Below are positions 17,248 to 25,357 of a DNA stretch of 64,000 nt, in pieces. The translations under genes and the position numbers were made by a program. This DNA is from JACJYC01 sp964558465 (GTDB taxonomy: Bacteria > Bacteroidota > Bacteroidia > Chitinophagales > Saprospiraceae): NCBI GenBank assembly GCA_964558465.1, contig CAZLEF010000018.1, positions 35,739 through 99,738 of the forward strand, given 5' to 3'. The notes beneath the pieces are model-generated. The model did no database searches. It saw nothing but the letters and a program-made list of their open reading frames with translations, and was not told where the DNA came from. How positions within the stretch are numbered: position 1 is the stretch's first letter; the number at the start of each line of letters is the position of its first letter.

Positions 17248-20200
17248 TTAATTCAAAATAAAGTTGGCCTCCAGAACAGCCTGGTTATACTGATGCAGAT
17301 GATCGAGATAATTCATTTCAATGTTTTTTGCATTTTCCAGCAATTGAACGTATTGAAAAAAATCGATCTCTCCGTTTTCAAAAGCTTTGACGGCATTGAA
17401 AATCAATTGTTCGGACAGGCTTTTTCCGCTTTCGTTGTAAAAAGCAATGGCTTTATCCAGTTTTCTGATCTCCGCCAGAAGCGCCTGGTGTTTTCCCCGG
17501 AGCTGATGTTGGTAATTTGCCGCTTCGTTTTCAAGTACCAACACTTCCGTCCGGGCGGCATTGATCTTTGCCCGGTGCGCTCCGAACCAAAGGGGAACCG
17601 CGATACCGGCCTGAAAACCATGATACGCTTTTGAATCGGGCCCTCTGTTGGCGCCGCGGAAAAGGGTCAGGCTAAAATCGGGCAGCGATTTTTGTTTTTC
17701 CAGAAAGAGCGCGTCTTTGCTCATTTTTACGGCCTCTTTGAAATAATCCGCACCTGGATTCCCGGCGGTATCCATGGGTTCGGGGATCAGTTTTTTCATG
17801 GGCGCGGCAGGCACCTCAAAAATGGAATCCGACTGCAACCACCGGCTCAGTTCGGAATAGGATTTTGTTATATTTTCCTGCGTTTGTTCCAGGATAAGGG
17901 CGATTTCCTTTTGTTTGGTTTCTGCGGTCAACCGTTCAAGGTAATTGGTTTCGCCGCTGTCGTACCGGCGGGTGGCCGAAGCCGCCATCCGGGTGTACAA
18001 GCTGTCGAGATATTGGTAATTTAACCGGACATTCTGCCAGTAGACGATGGAATAATAAGCTTTTGAAATTTCCTTTTTCAATTGTCTTTCCTGGATCAGG
18101 CGCTTTTGCGTCTGAATGGAGACAAGACCTGCGCTGACCTTTTTTTGCGCTCCGTATACTGTCGGAAATTGTATGGATTGGCTGATTCCCCAGACCTTGA
18201 CCGGCAATCCGTTTTCAGCGATATTATTTTGGTCGTAGTTAAAATAGATCTGCGTCTTGTCAGGGTTGAATGAGGCGCCGGCCAACTGCTCCGATTGCAA
18301 GACCTGCGCGGAGGCGGCCTGCAGCCCTGCATTCTGCCTCAAACCGATCTCAACGGCTTCTTCAACGGTTACCGGACGCGCCTGGGCCCCGGCCAGCAGG
18401 GGCAGCAAAAGCCCGGCCAGGATCAAAAACGCATGCGGCTTCAACCTCCTTTTTCCGGAAGGGCGCTTCCGGTCGAAGAGCGCATAAAGCACCGGCAACA
18501 CCACCAGGGTGAGGGCGGTCGCCGTGATCAATCCGCCAAGGACTACCGTCGCCAGAGGCCGTTGAACTTCTGCGCCGGCAGAGGTAGAGATCGCCATCGG
18601 CAGAAAGCCCAGCGCGGCAGCGGCGGCCGTCAGCAAAACCGGCCGGAGGCGCTGTTGGGTCCCCATGATGATCCTTCTGTTGATATCCAGAATGCCGTGT
18701 GCTTTGAGTTCTTTAAAATGTTCGATCAAAACAATCCCGTTGAGTACCGCGATGCCGAACAAGGCGATAAATCCCACGCCGGCAGATATGCTGAAGGGCA
18801 TTCCCCGCAGGTAAAGCAACAATATGCCGCCCACGGAAGCCAGCGGAATGGCGCTGTAGATCAACAGGGCTTCTTTCACAGAGTTGAAGGCAAAATATAA
18901 CAAGACAAATATCAGCACCAGCGCAATCGGTACGGCTACCATCAGGCGGGCCCTTGCGCTGCGCAGGTTTTCAAACTGACCGCCGTAGGTGACCGTATAC
19001 CCTGCCGGCAATTTTATCTGATTTTGAACGATGCCCTGCACATCTTTTACAACGGATTCCAGGTCTCTTCCCCGGACGTTCACCCCGACGACGATCCGTC
19101 TTTTGGTATTGTCGCGAGAAATTTTAGCCGGGCCTTTGGTATAACTGATCGTTGCAAATTCGCTTAGCGGCAACTGGCTGCCGTCCGGCAGGATGATGGG
19201 CGCTGTTTCGAGGTTTTCAATATCCTTCCGGTTACTGTCGTCAAACCGGATCACCAGGTCGAATTGTTTTTCACCCTCAAAAACGGTTCCCGCGGGCAAT
19301 CCGGCAAACCCCATGCTGATCACCTTGTTCAGATCGTCGACATTCAACCCGTATTTGGCAATCTTCCTCCGGTCGTATTGAACGCTCATCTGCGGGAGGC
19401 CGGCTATTTTTTCTACCGTAATATCCGAGGCGCCCTCAACACCCTGGATGGCTTTTTCAATTTCAAGGGCTTTTTTGTAAAGGATATCGAGGTCTTCGCC
19501 AAACACTTTGATGGCCAGGTCGGCCCTCACGCCGGTAATCAGTTCGTTGAACCTCATCTCAATCGGCTGGGTAAATTCCCATTCAACTCCGGGGATCACG
19601 GATAAAGTTTCCTTGAATTTTTCTGCAAGTTCATCCTTGGCAGCCGCTGTGCTCCATTCTTTTATCGGTTTCAGCTTGATGATCACATCGCTTTCTTCCA
19701 TCGACATCGGGTCGGTCGGCACCTCCGCGGCCCCAATCCGGCTCACGACCTGCTCAACCTCAGGGAATCCTTTGAGTATTTGTTCCATCCGGGTGGTGAT
19801 CTCTATGGTTTTGCTGAGCGAGGTTCCGGTTTTCAACACCGGCTGGATCACAAAATCCCCCTCGTCAAGGGTCGGCACAAACTCACCCCCCATCCGGGAA
19901 AACAACCAGCCCACAACCAACAGCAACACAACAGCCAGACCCAGCACCATCGGTTTGAACCTCAGGGCCATGACGATGGTGGGTTTGTAGCTGTTCTCGA
20001 GAAATCTGATCAACCTGGAAGAGATGGTCCGTTTTTCCGGATCGGAGGGTTTCAGAAACAGAGAAGCGACTACCGGTACATAAGTAAAACAAAGGATCAT
20101 GGCGCCGATCAGGGCAAAACAAAAAACAAGCGCCATCGGTTTGAACATTTTGCCCTCCACATTGACCAGGGAAAGGATCGGAATGAAAACGATGATGATG

Positions 20201-21585
20201 ATGAGCTGGCCGAATACCGCCGACCGCATCATTTTGACAGTGCTGTCCCGGGTGATTTGGTCAATCCTGTTTTGTCTCGGTTCTTTGGAAAGGGTAAGCA
20301 GTTTTGTCCGGTCGGCGGTTATCCTGAAAGCGATGTACTCAACGATGATCACAGCGCCGTCGATGATGATGCCAAAATCAATGGCGCCCAGGCTCATAAG
20401 GTTGGCGTCGACCCCAAAAATGTACATAAGGGAAAGGGCGAACAACAGGGAAAGGGGAATAACCGAGGCCACCACCAATCCTGAGCGCAGATTACCAAGC
20501 AAGACAACGACTACAAAGACAACGATCAGGCAGCCGAGGATCAGGTTTTCTGCTATCGTGGCGGTGGTTTTGCCGATAAGCTCACTTCTCTCTAAAAACC
20601 CATTGATCCGAACGCCTTCCGGCAGCGTTTGCTGAATTTCCGCCACACGCGCTTTTACGCTTTCAATGACGGCTTTTGAATTGGCGTCTTTCAGCATCAT
20701 TATCTGACCCAATACCTTTTCACCCTCCCCGTTCCCGGTAATTGCGCCAAAGCGGGTTGCGTGTCCGAAGCCGACTTTGGCAACATCCCGGACAAAGACC
20801 GGGCTGCCCGCCCGGGTGGTTACGACAATATTTTCGATGTCTTCAATAGAGGAGACCAAGCCTTCGCCGCGGATGAAATAACTTTCATTGATCTTTTCAA
20901 TGTATCCGCCTCCTGCCACGTTGTTGTTTTTCTCGAGCGCCGTGTAAAGGTCCGAAACCGAAATATTCATAGCCCTCAGCCGGCCGGGGGCTATGGCCAC
21001 TTCGTACTGTTTCAAATACCCTCCCCAGGTATTGACTTCCACTACACCCGGTATCCCGGACAATTGCCGGCGCACGACCCAATCCTGGATCGTCCGCAGA
21101 TCCGTGATGGAATAACGGTCTTTGAATGCAGGCGTTACATCGATAATGTATTGGTAGATCTCCCCCAAACCAGTCGAGACCGGGCCCATAAAAGGGGTTC
21201 CGAAACCCGCCGGGATCTTTTCTTCCGCGCTTTTAATCTTCTCGCCAATGAGTTGGCGGGGCAGGTAGGTCCCCATCTTGTCTTCGAACACGATCGTCAC
21301 CACGGACAGACCGAATTTGGAGATCGACCGGATCTCCTTCACGCCGGGCAGGTTGGCCATTTCCAACTCTACGGGATAGGTCAGAAATTTTTCAACATCC
21401 TGGGTGGCCAGGTTCCTGGAGGTGGTGATGACCTGGACCTGGTTGTTGGTTACATCAGGTACGGCCCCGATCGGAATATTGATCAGGGCAAAAATGCCAA
21501 ATCCAATGATTCCGGCTGTAAACAGCAGAATGATCAATTTCTGGCGAATACTGTACCGGATAATCCCCTCTAACATTTGACCCAT
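17248..21585 (-). CDS. CzcA-family heavy-metal RND pump fused to TolC-like outer-membrane protein
   Basis: 1445 aa, much longer than a plain RND pump (about 1040 aa). Residues 1 to about 1040 are a heavy-metal RND transporter with N-terminal helix, two periplasmic loops and two groups of membrane helices. TM4 has D403, D409 and E416 (DFGIIIDGAVIIVE), the pattern of divalent-cation (Zn/Co/Cd/Ni) pumps rather than Cu/Ag pumps. After FDRKRPSGKRRLKPH comes a signal-peptide-like stretch (AFLILAGLLLPLLAGAQ), then about 390 residues of CzcC/TolC-like outer-membrane protein with long helices. It is transcribed toward the adaptor gene. A promoter with 11-bp CTTAA repeats lies immediately upstream. A second ATG at 21576 is possible. 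Confidence 0.93.
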   Translation of the reverse strand: MGQMLEGIIRYSIRQKLIILLFTAGIIGFGIFALINIPIGAVPDVTNNQVQVITTSRNLATQDVEKFLTYPVELEMANLPGVKEIRSISKFGLSVVTIVFEDKMGTYLPRQLIGEKIKSAEEKIPAGFGTPFMGPVSTGLGEIYQYIIDVTPAFKDRYSITDLRTIQDWVVRRQLSGIPGVVEVNTWGGYLKQYEVAIAPGRLRAMNISVSDLYTALEKNNNVAGGGYIEKINESYFIRGEGLVSSIEDIENIVVTTRAGSPVFVRDVAKVGFGHATRFGAITGNGEGEKVLGQIMMLKDANSKAVIESVKARVAEIQQTLPEGVRINGFLERSELIGKTTATIAENLILGCLIVVFVVVVLLGNLRSGLVVASVIPLSLLFALSLMYIFGVDANLMSLGAIDFGIIIDGAVIIVEYIAFRITADRTKLLTLSKEPRQNRIDQITRDSTVKMMRSAVFGQLIIIIVFIPILSLVNVEGKMFKPMALVFCFALIGAMILCFTYVPVVASLFLKPSDPEKRTISSRLIRFLENSYKPTIVMALRFKPMVLGLAVVLLLVVGWLFSRMGGEFVPTLDEGDFVIQPVLKTGTSLSKTIEITTRMEQILKGFPEVEQVVSRIGAAEVPTDPMSMEESDVIIKLKPIKEWSTAAAKDELAEKFKETLSVIPGVEWEFTQPIEMRFNELITGVRADLAIKVFGEDLDILYKKALEIEKAIQGVEGASDITVEKIAGLPQMSVQYDRRKIAKYGLNVDDLNKVISMGFAGLPAGTVFEGEKQFDLVIRFDDSNRKDIENLETAPIILPDGSQLPLSEFATISYTKGPAKISRDNTKRRIVVGVNVRGRDLESVVKDVQGIVQNQIKLPAGYTVTYGGQFENLRSARARLMVAVPIALVLIFVLLYFAFNSVKEALLIYSAIPLASVGGILLLYLRGMPFSISAGVGFIALFGIAVLNGIVLIEHFKELKAHGILDINRRIIMGTQQRLRPVLLTAAAAALGFLPMAISTSAGAEVQRPLATVVLGGLITATALTLVVLPVLYALFDRKRPSGKRRLKPHAFLILAGLLLPLLAGAQARPVTVEEAVEIGLRQNAGLQAASAQVLQSEQLAGASFNPDKTQIYFNYDQNNIAENGLPVKVWGISQSIQFPTVYGAQKKVSAGLVSIQTQKRLIQERQLKKEISKAYYSIVYWQNVRLNYQYLDSLYTRMAASATRRYDSGETNYLERLTAETKQKEIALILEQTQENITKSYSELSRWLQSDSIFEVPAAPMKKLIPEPMDTAGNPGADYFKEAVKMSKDALFLEKQKSLPDFSLTLFRGANRGPDSKAYHGFQAGIAVPLWFGAHRAKINAARTEVLVLENEAANYQHQLRGKHQALLAEIRKLDKAIAFYNESGKSLSEQLIFNAVKAFENGEIDFFQYVQLLENAKNIEMNYLDHLHQYNQAVLEANFILN

Positions 21586-21599
21586 CCTTTTATTGAGTG

Positions 21600-21661
21600 C
21601 AAAATTAGCGGGGCATCCTAAAGTTTCCCTGAAGCCTTTCTTAAGATTGGCTTAAAATTTA
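21600..21661 (-). promoter_or_regulatory. Promoter and 11-bp direct-repeat operator of the efflux operon
   Basis: On the minus strand TAATTTTG (21600-21607) is a -7 element 14 bp before the pump ATG. Ten bp further upstream begins a run of four 11-bp phased boxes, read on the plus strand as CTAAA (21618), CTGAA (21629), CTTAA (21640) and CTTAA (21651). The best pair is CTTAAGATTGGCTTAAAATT. The last box overlaps the kinase stop codon. Direct repeats in 11-bp phase are typical of OmpR-family regulators, and the same design occurs before the regulator gene. Confidence 0.6.
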
Positions 21662-23025
21662 ACGGTAGCTATCGTACCCTGGCTTGGCCGGCTGGAGAGG
21701 GTAAATTCGGCATTGATGAAGGCGCAGGCCTTTTTTACGATGGAAAGCCCCAGGCCGTTGCCTGGAATCTTTTTATGCTCCAGGGCATCGGAGCGGAAGA
21801 ACGGGGTAAAGACAGAGGCGATATCCTCCTGCCGGATGCCGATGCCGTGGTCGGTCACCTGACAAACGATCGCCCCTTCATTTTTATGCAGCCGGATCAG
21901 GATGGATGATTCATCAAAAGAGTATTTGATGGCATTGGAGATGACATTGTCCAGAATCAGGTCAATACAATAAGGATCCGATTTCACTTCGGTTTCACCT
22001 GCGTCATCAATGGCGACCTGAAGGTTTTTTTGAATGATCGTTGTTTCATACCGGTGAAGCACCTCATCTACAAGGGAGACCAGTTGGATGGGCTGTTTAT
22101 GGAGTTGTCCGGGCAATTTGTCAAACCGCGCCAATACCAGCAATTGCTCGATGGTATTGGTCATGCGGTCAATTTCCGACAGGCTGTAGATGATTTTATC
22201 CCTGTATTCCTCCCCGGACCTGGGTTTCCGGATCAACACCTCAAGGGTTCCCTTGATGACCGATAAAGGGGTACGGAGCTCGTGAGAGGCGTCGGAGGTA
22301 AATTGGCGCTCCCTTTCCACGGCATTCTGTATCCGGTCTAACAATTCATTGATCGAAGACGTCAGGGTGTAAAGTTCGTCCCGGGTCTTCGGCATTTCGA
22401 TCCTTTCATTCAGGTTATTCCGGGTGATCCTGTCTGCAATCCCGGTTATCCGGGCAACAGGGGCAATGCTTTTGCCGGCCAATAACCGGGTAATAAAAAA
22501 CAAGATCAGCAGAACGATCGGAAAAAGAATCAGCAGGATATTGCTTAATTTGGAGATGACCATTTTGGAATCTTCCAGCGACATGGCGGCCAGAACATGC
22601 CCCTGCAAAACACCCTCGTGCATGAGTGGAAGTTGCAACTGCCGGATCGCCTTGTTATTCAGCGCCGTGTTAAAATGGTATTCATGACCTATGTCCGTTT
22701 CGAACGTCAAAGCCTGTTCTTTCAGGTTAGGGGATTTATCCATCAACCTGCCTTTGACATCGATGATCTGAATGAATACCGGGATTACGTCGGCCTCCTT
22801 ATGTTCGCGCTCTTCCAACTCCGCTTTATTGACGAACCGGATACTATCCGCAGTGAACAAAAGCTCCCGGCTGTGTTTGTATGCCTCGTAGGTAATGGCG
22901 CGGTCCAGATTCTGGTAAACCGTCGTCAGCACAACCAGGTAAATGACCAGAAAAACCAGCGAGACGGTCACTGCCGTGGCTGCCAAAAAATAGACCGCGA
23001 TCCTGTTTTTATAACTCAAATTCAT
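21652..23025 (-). CDS. Sensor histidine kinase of the metal-efflux locus (CusS/CzcS-like)
   Basis: 457 aa from the ATG at 23025; an upstream TTG at 23034 is less likely. It has one TM segment at about 8-38, a periplasmic sensor region (about 40-160), a second TM (about 160-182) and a HAMP linker (SIAPVARITGIADRI). The HisKA domain has the phospho-acceptor His near residue 248 (TSDASHELRTPL), and the ATPase domain has an N-box (DNVISNAIKYS), DHGIGI and GNGLGLSIV. It lies between the response regulator and the RND pump on the same strand. This context makes metal sensing the likely input. No obvious Cys/His-rich metal site is visible in the periplasmic part. Confidence 0.93.
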   Translation of the reverse strand: MNLSYKNRIAVYFLAATAVTVSLVFLVIYLVVLTTVYQNLDRAITYEAYKHSRELLFTADSIRFVNKAELEEREHKEADVIPVFIQIIDVKGRLMDKSPNLKEQALTFETDIGHEYHFNTALNNKAIRQLQLPLMHEGVLQGHVLAAMSLEDSKMVISKLSNILLILFPIVLLILFFITRLLAGKSIAPVARITGIADRITRNNLNERIEMPKTRDELYTLTSSINELLDRIQNAVERERQFTSDASHELRTPLSVIKGTLEVLIRKPRSGEEYRDKIIYSLSEIDRMTNTIEQLLVLARFDKLPGQLHKQPIQLVSLVDEVLHRYETTIIQKNLQVAIDDAGETEVKSDPYCIDLILDNVISNAIKYSFDESSILIRLHKNEGAIVCQVTDHGIGIRQEDIASVFTPFFRSDALEHKKIPGNGLGLSIVKKACAFINAEFTLSSRPSQGTIATVKF

Positions 23026-23095
23026 GATGATCAATGTAGAAAAGATAAATTACCCGCTGTTATCCTCGCTCTTCATGCTGAGCGGAGTCGAAGCA

Positions 23096-23164
23096 TCACC
23101 CTCTCACCCTCTCACCCTCTCACCCTCTCACCCTCTCATCCTCTCACCCTCTCACCCTCTCACA
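23096..23164. repeat. CTCTCACCCT tandem array
   Basis: About 6.5 copies of the 10-bp word CTCTCACCCT with one variant unit (CTCATC). The array fills the gap between regulator and kinase genes, and its last words supply the final Arg-Gly codons and the TGA stop of the regulator. Just before it (23070-23095) is GAGCGGAGTCGAAGC, another dispersed-looking word. Confidence 0.9.
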
Positions 23165-23817
23165 ACATACCCCACCCCCCGGACCGTCTGGATATAGTCC
23201 TCATCTCCCTGGAGGTCAAGTTTTTTCCGGATCGCATTAATATAGACGTCGATCACACCCGTATCGTATTGGAAATGAATATCCCAAACGCTTTCAATGA
23301 TCCGGGATCTGCGGCAGACTTTTCCCTTGTTTCTCAACAGGTATTCGAGCAGCGCAAATTCTTTTTGGGTCAGGTGGATCAACGTTCCGTCTTTCAAAAC
23401 CTGATGCCGGAGCGTATCCATAGTGATTTTCCCCAAAACGAATTTTTCGTGTTCGCCGGATCTTGGCCGGAGTTGCACCTTGATCCGTTCCAGCAATTCA
23501 TCAAAATGGAACGGTTTTTTGATATAGTCGTTGGCGCCGGCCTGAAGCCCAAAAATCGTTTCCTGCACGGTATCCTTGGCGGTGAGGAAAATGACAGGCG
23601 TCTCCTGAAAAGATTTGCGAAACTGCCGGCATATTTCGATCCCGCTCAGCCCGGGAACCATCCAGTCGAGCAATAAAAGCTGGTATTCGCCGGAAAGCGC
23701 CATGCTCAGGCCTTCGTTGCCGTCTGCGGCAATATCCACTACAAAGGATTCTTCCTCCAGGCCTTGTTTGAGAAAGCCGGCAATGCCGGGTTCGTCTTCA
23801 ACAACTAAAATTCTCAT
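23152..23817 (-). CDS. OmpR-family response regulator of the metal-efflux locus
   Basis: 221 aa. Receiver domain with acidic E7/D8, phospho-acceptor D51 (LLLLDWMVPG) and Lys in YIKKPFHFDELL. The winged-helix output domain (about 125-220) has LTQKEFALLEYLLRNKGKVCRRS, DVYINAIRKKL and TVRGVGYVVRG. This is the CusR/CzcR type, typical of metal-responsive systems. It is the first gene of the minus-strand locus. The stop codon lies inside the CTCTCACCCT array, so the natural C-terminus may have been altered by one or two residues. The promoter has the same 11-bp boxes as the pump promoter, which suggests autoregulation. Confidence 0.94.
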   Translation of the reverse strand: MRILVVEDEPGIAGFLKQGLEEESFVVDIAADGNEGLSMALSGEYQLLLLDWMVPGLSGIEICRQFRKSFQETPVIFLTAKDTVQETIFGLQAGANDYIKKPFHFDELLERIKVQLRPRSGEHEKFVLGKITMDTLRHQVLKDGTLIHLTQKEFALLEYLLRNKGKVCRRSRIIESVWDIHFQYDTGVIDVYINAIRKKLDLQGDEDYIQTVRGVGYVVRG

Positions 23818-23821
23818 TCCA

Positions 23822-23883
23822 CAAAATTCGGCTTTCTTCCTTAAAGCATTATTAGCCGATTCTTAAAATTCGCTTAAGAGTTG
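23822..23883 (-). promoter_or_regulatory. Promoter and 11-bp direct-repeat operator of the regulator gene
   Basis: A -7-like element (GAATTTTG on the minus strand, 23822-23829) lies 5 bp before the regulator ATG. Ten bp further upstream, plus-strand boxes follow in 11-bp phase: CTTAA (23840), a degenerate ATTAG (23851), CTTAA (23862) and CTTAA (23873). The spacing from -7 element to first box (10 bp) is identical to that at the pump promoter. Confidence 0.6.
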
Positions 23884-23884
23884 T

Positions 23885-25357
23885 TCAGCCTTCGCTCTTG
23901 CGCATCATCCGGAGCGTAAACCACCCGAGGGCCAGCACAATAAGTCCCATCATCGCCCATAACCATGCTTTATTTTCAAAAAGTGGCCGTTTTTTTGTTT
24001 TTGCTGCCTTCTCAATGATCTCTTCGGCGCCCAGCGACAAGATTGGCAGAGACGCCGGTATATTGTTCTCAAAAAGGTCGATATCATAAAAGGGGCGTAT
24101 GGCGTTCGGGTTGCCGTACACCAGAAAATACCTGGCAGGTTCGGTAATCCGCAAGGTCAGTTCGTGTTCATATCCCTTTACCTCGCAGGGGCCAAATTTC
24201 AGCGGGGTATTATCGTGGTTATCGATGGCTACCCGCAATTTTTTCAGAATGGTGTTGTTGAACCGGAAAATATTGTCTTCCAGTGAACTAAGCGTGCCCG
24301 ATGCCAGGGTCTTGTATTGGTATTTCCAGCCTTGCTGGGTCTGGAAACTGTCCACCGGGTAACTGATCGTCAGCGGCCTGTAATAATCGAAGGTATCCAC
24401 AACGGTCACCTTCAGGTAGGAAACCGGCATGGGTCGTTTCAGGGTCACCTCGATCAGGGTCTGTTTGTCGTCCTTTTCCTCCCGCACCAGGCTGGAGTCG
24501 GCTGCGAAAGTCCGGTATATACCTTCCGTAATTTGACGTTCGGTTATTTTTGCGGTCAGAAGGGTCGGTCGCCCGGTCTCTTCCTTGTTATCAGGCATGA
24601 CTTGCGTATTGATCTTCATCCGGATGAACGGGTAGCGGGAGGCAGGAAAATTCACCCGGGTGTACTGGTAATCCGCATCCCGGTTTTTAATGGACAGAAT
24701 CCTGGCTCCTTTCACCAGGGTAAACCATTCTTTTTGGTTCTGGCTGCCTTCCAGGGTTACTTTCCAGTCAAAATTTTCCTGTTCAAATTCAAGTTCGATG
24801 GTATTGACTGCAATATCAACCGGCAGTTGGAACGTAAAAAAATGCCCGCCGGCATTGTAAGACTGGTTGATGAGTTCAAATTCGATAGAGGTGTCCTTTC
24901 GTTCTTCCGCCGAGATCTTCAGGATATACGGCGCCTCGATGGTGTCGCGGGTTTCGGTAATGCCGAAGATCCGGATATCTGCCAGTTCCTGCGAGAGTTT
25001 CCCGTATATTTCATCCGGCAACACCAGTTTGTGCCATTGCCCTTTTATTCCCTGCAACGGCCGTTTGTAGCTGTACTGATCCCATTGGCCATTGGCTTGA
25101 AAGCTGAGGAGGAGGAAAAAAAGGAGGATGAGAGGATGCGCCACCTCCGCCTTTGGGCTATGGCGGCCAGAGGAGGATGGGAGGATGCGAAGATAGGAGG
25201 ATGCGCGTGCCACACAACAGGCGTGGAGGATGTTTACCTGCCTGAAGGACTGGCGGGGATACAGCGAAGTCCCGAATACTCGAATCAACAAATACTCGAA
25301 TCCTCGAAAAAATAATCCTCGGATCAACAAAAAAACAAACATTTTTCTAATTTTCAT
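23885..25357 (-). CDS. DUF3999 family protein with interrupted signal peptide
   Basis: 490 aa from ATG 25357. From about residue 90 on it matches DUF3999: beta-rich discoidin-like domains (WKVTLEGSQNQKEWFTL, FPFIRMKIN-like strands) and a C-terminal TM helix (WLWAMMGLIVLALGWF). The start overlaps the DUF2339 stop by 11 bp, which argues that MKIRKMFVFLLI is the original N-terminus. About 60 residues of word-repeat sequence (25140-25325) then separate it from LILLFFLLLSFQANGQ, the second half of a normal signal peptide. A GTG at 25144 (VAHPLILLFF) could serve as a rescued start. DUF3999 genes commonly sit beside DUF2339 genes; the function is unknown. Confidence 0.8.
   Translation of the reverse strand: MKIRKMFVFLLIRGLFFRGFEYLLIRVFGTSLYPRQSFRQVNILHACCVARASSYLRILPSSSGRHSPKAEVAHPLILLFFLLLSFQANGQWDQYSYKRPLQGIKGQWHKLVLPDEIYGKLSQELADIRIFGITETRDTIEAPYILKISAEERKDTSIEFELINQSYNAGGHFFTFQLPVDIAVNTIELEFEQENFDWKVTLEGSQNQKEWFTLVKGARILSIKNRDADYQYTRVNFPASRYPFIRMKINTQVMPDNKEETGRPTLLTAKITERQITEGIYRTFAADSSLVREEKDDKQTLIEVTLKRPMPVSYLKVTVVDTFDYYRPLTISYPVDSFQTQQGWKYQYKTLASGTLSSLEDNIFRFNNTILKKLRVAIDNHDNTPLKFGPCEVKGYEHELTLRITEPARYFLVYGNPNAIRPFYDIDLFENNIPASLPILSLGAEEIIEKAAKTKKRPLFENKAWLWAMMGLIVLALGWFTLRMMRKSEG
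25118..25326. repeat. Word-repeat insertion within the DUF3999 signal-peptide region
   Basis: Contains GGAGGATG words, a 17-nt hairpin core (25210-25226; minus strand CCACGCCTGTTGTGTGG followed by CACGCGCATCC), and CGAGTATT, CGAGGATT and GTTGATT words. It stays in frame with the surrounding coding sequence. Confidence 0.75.
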
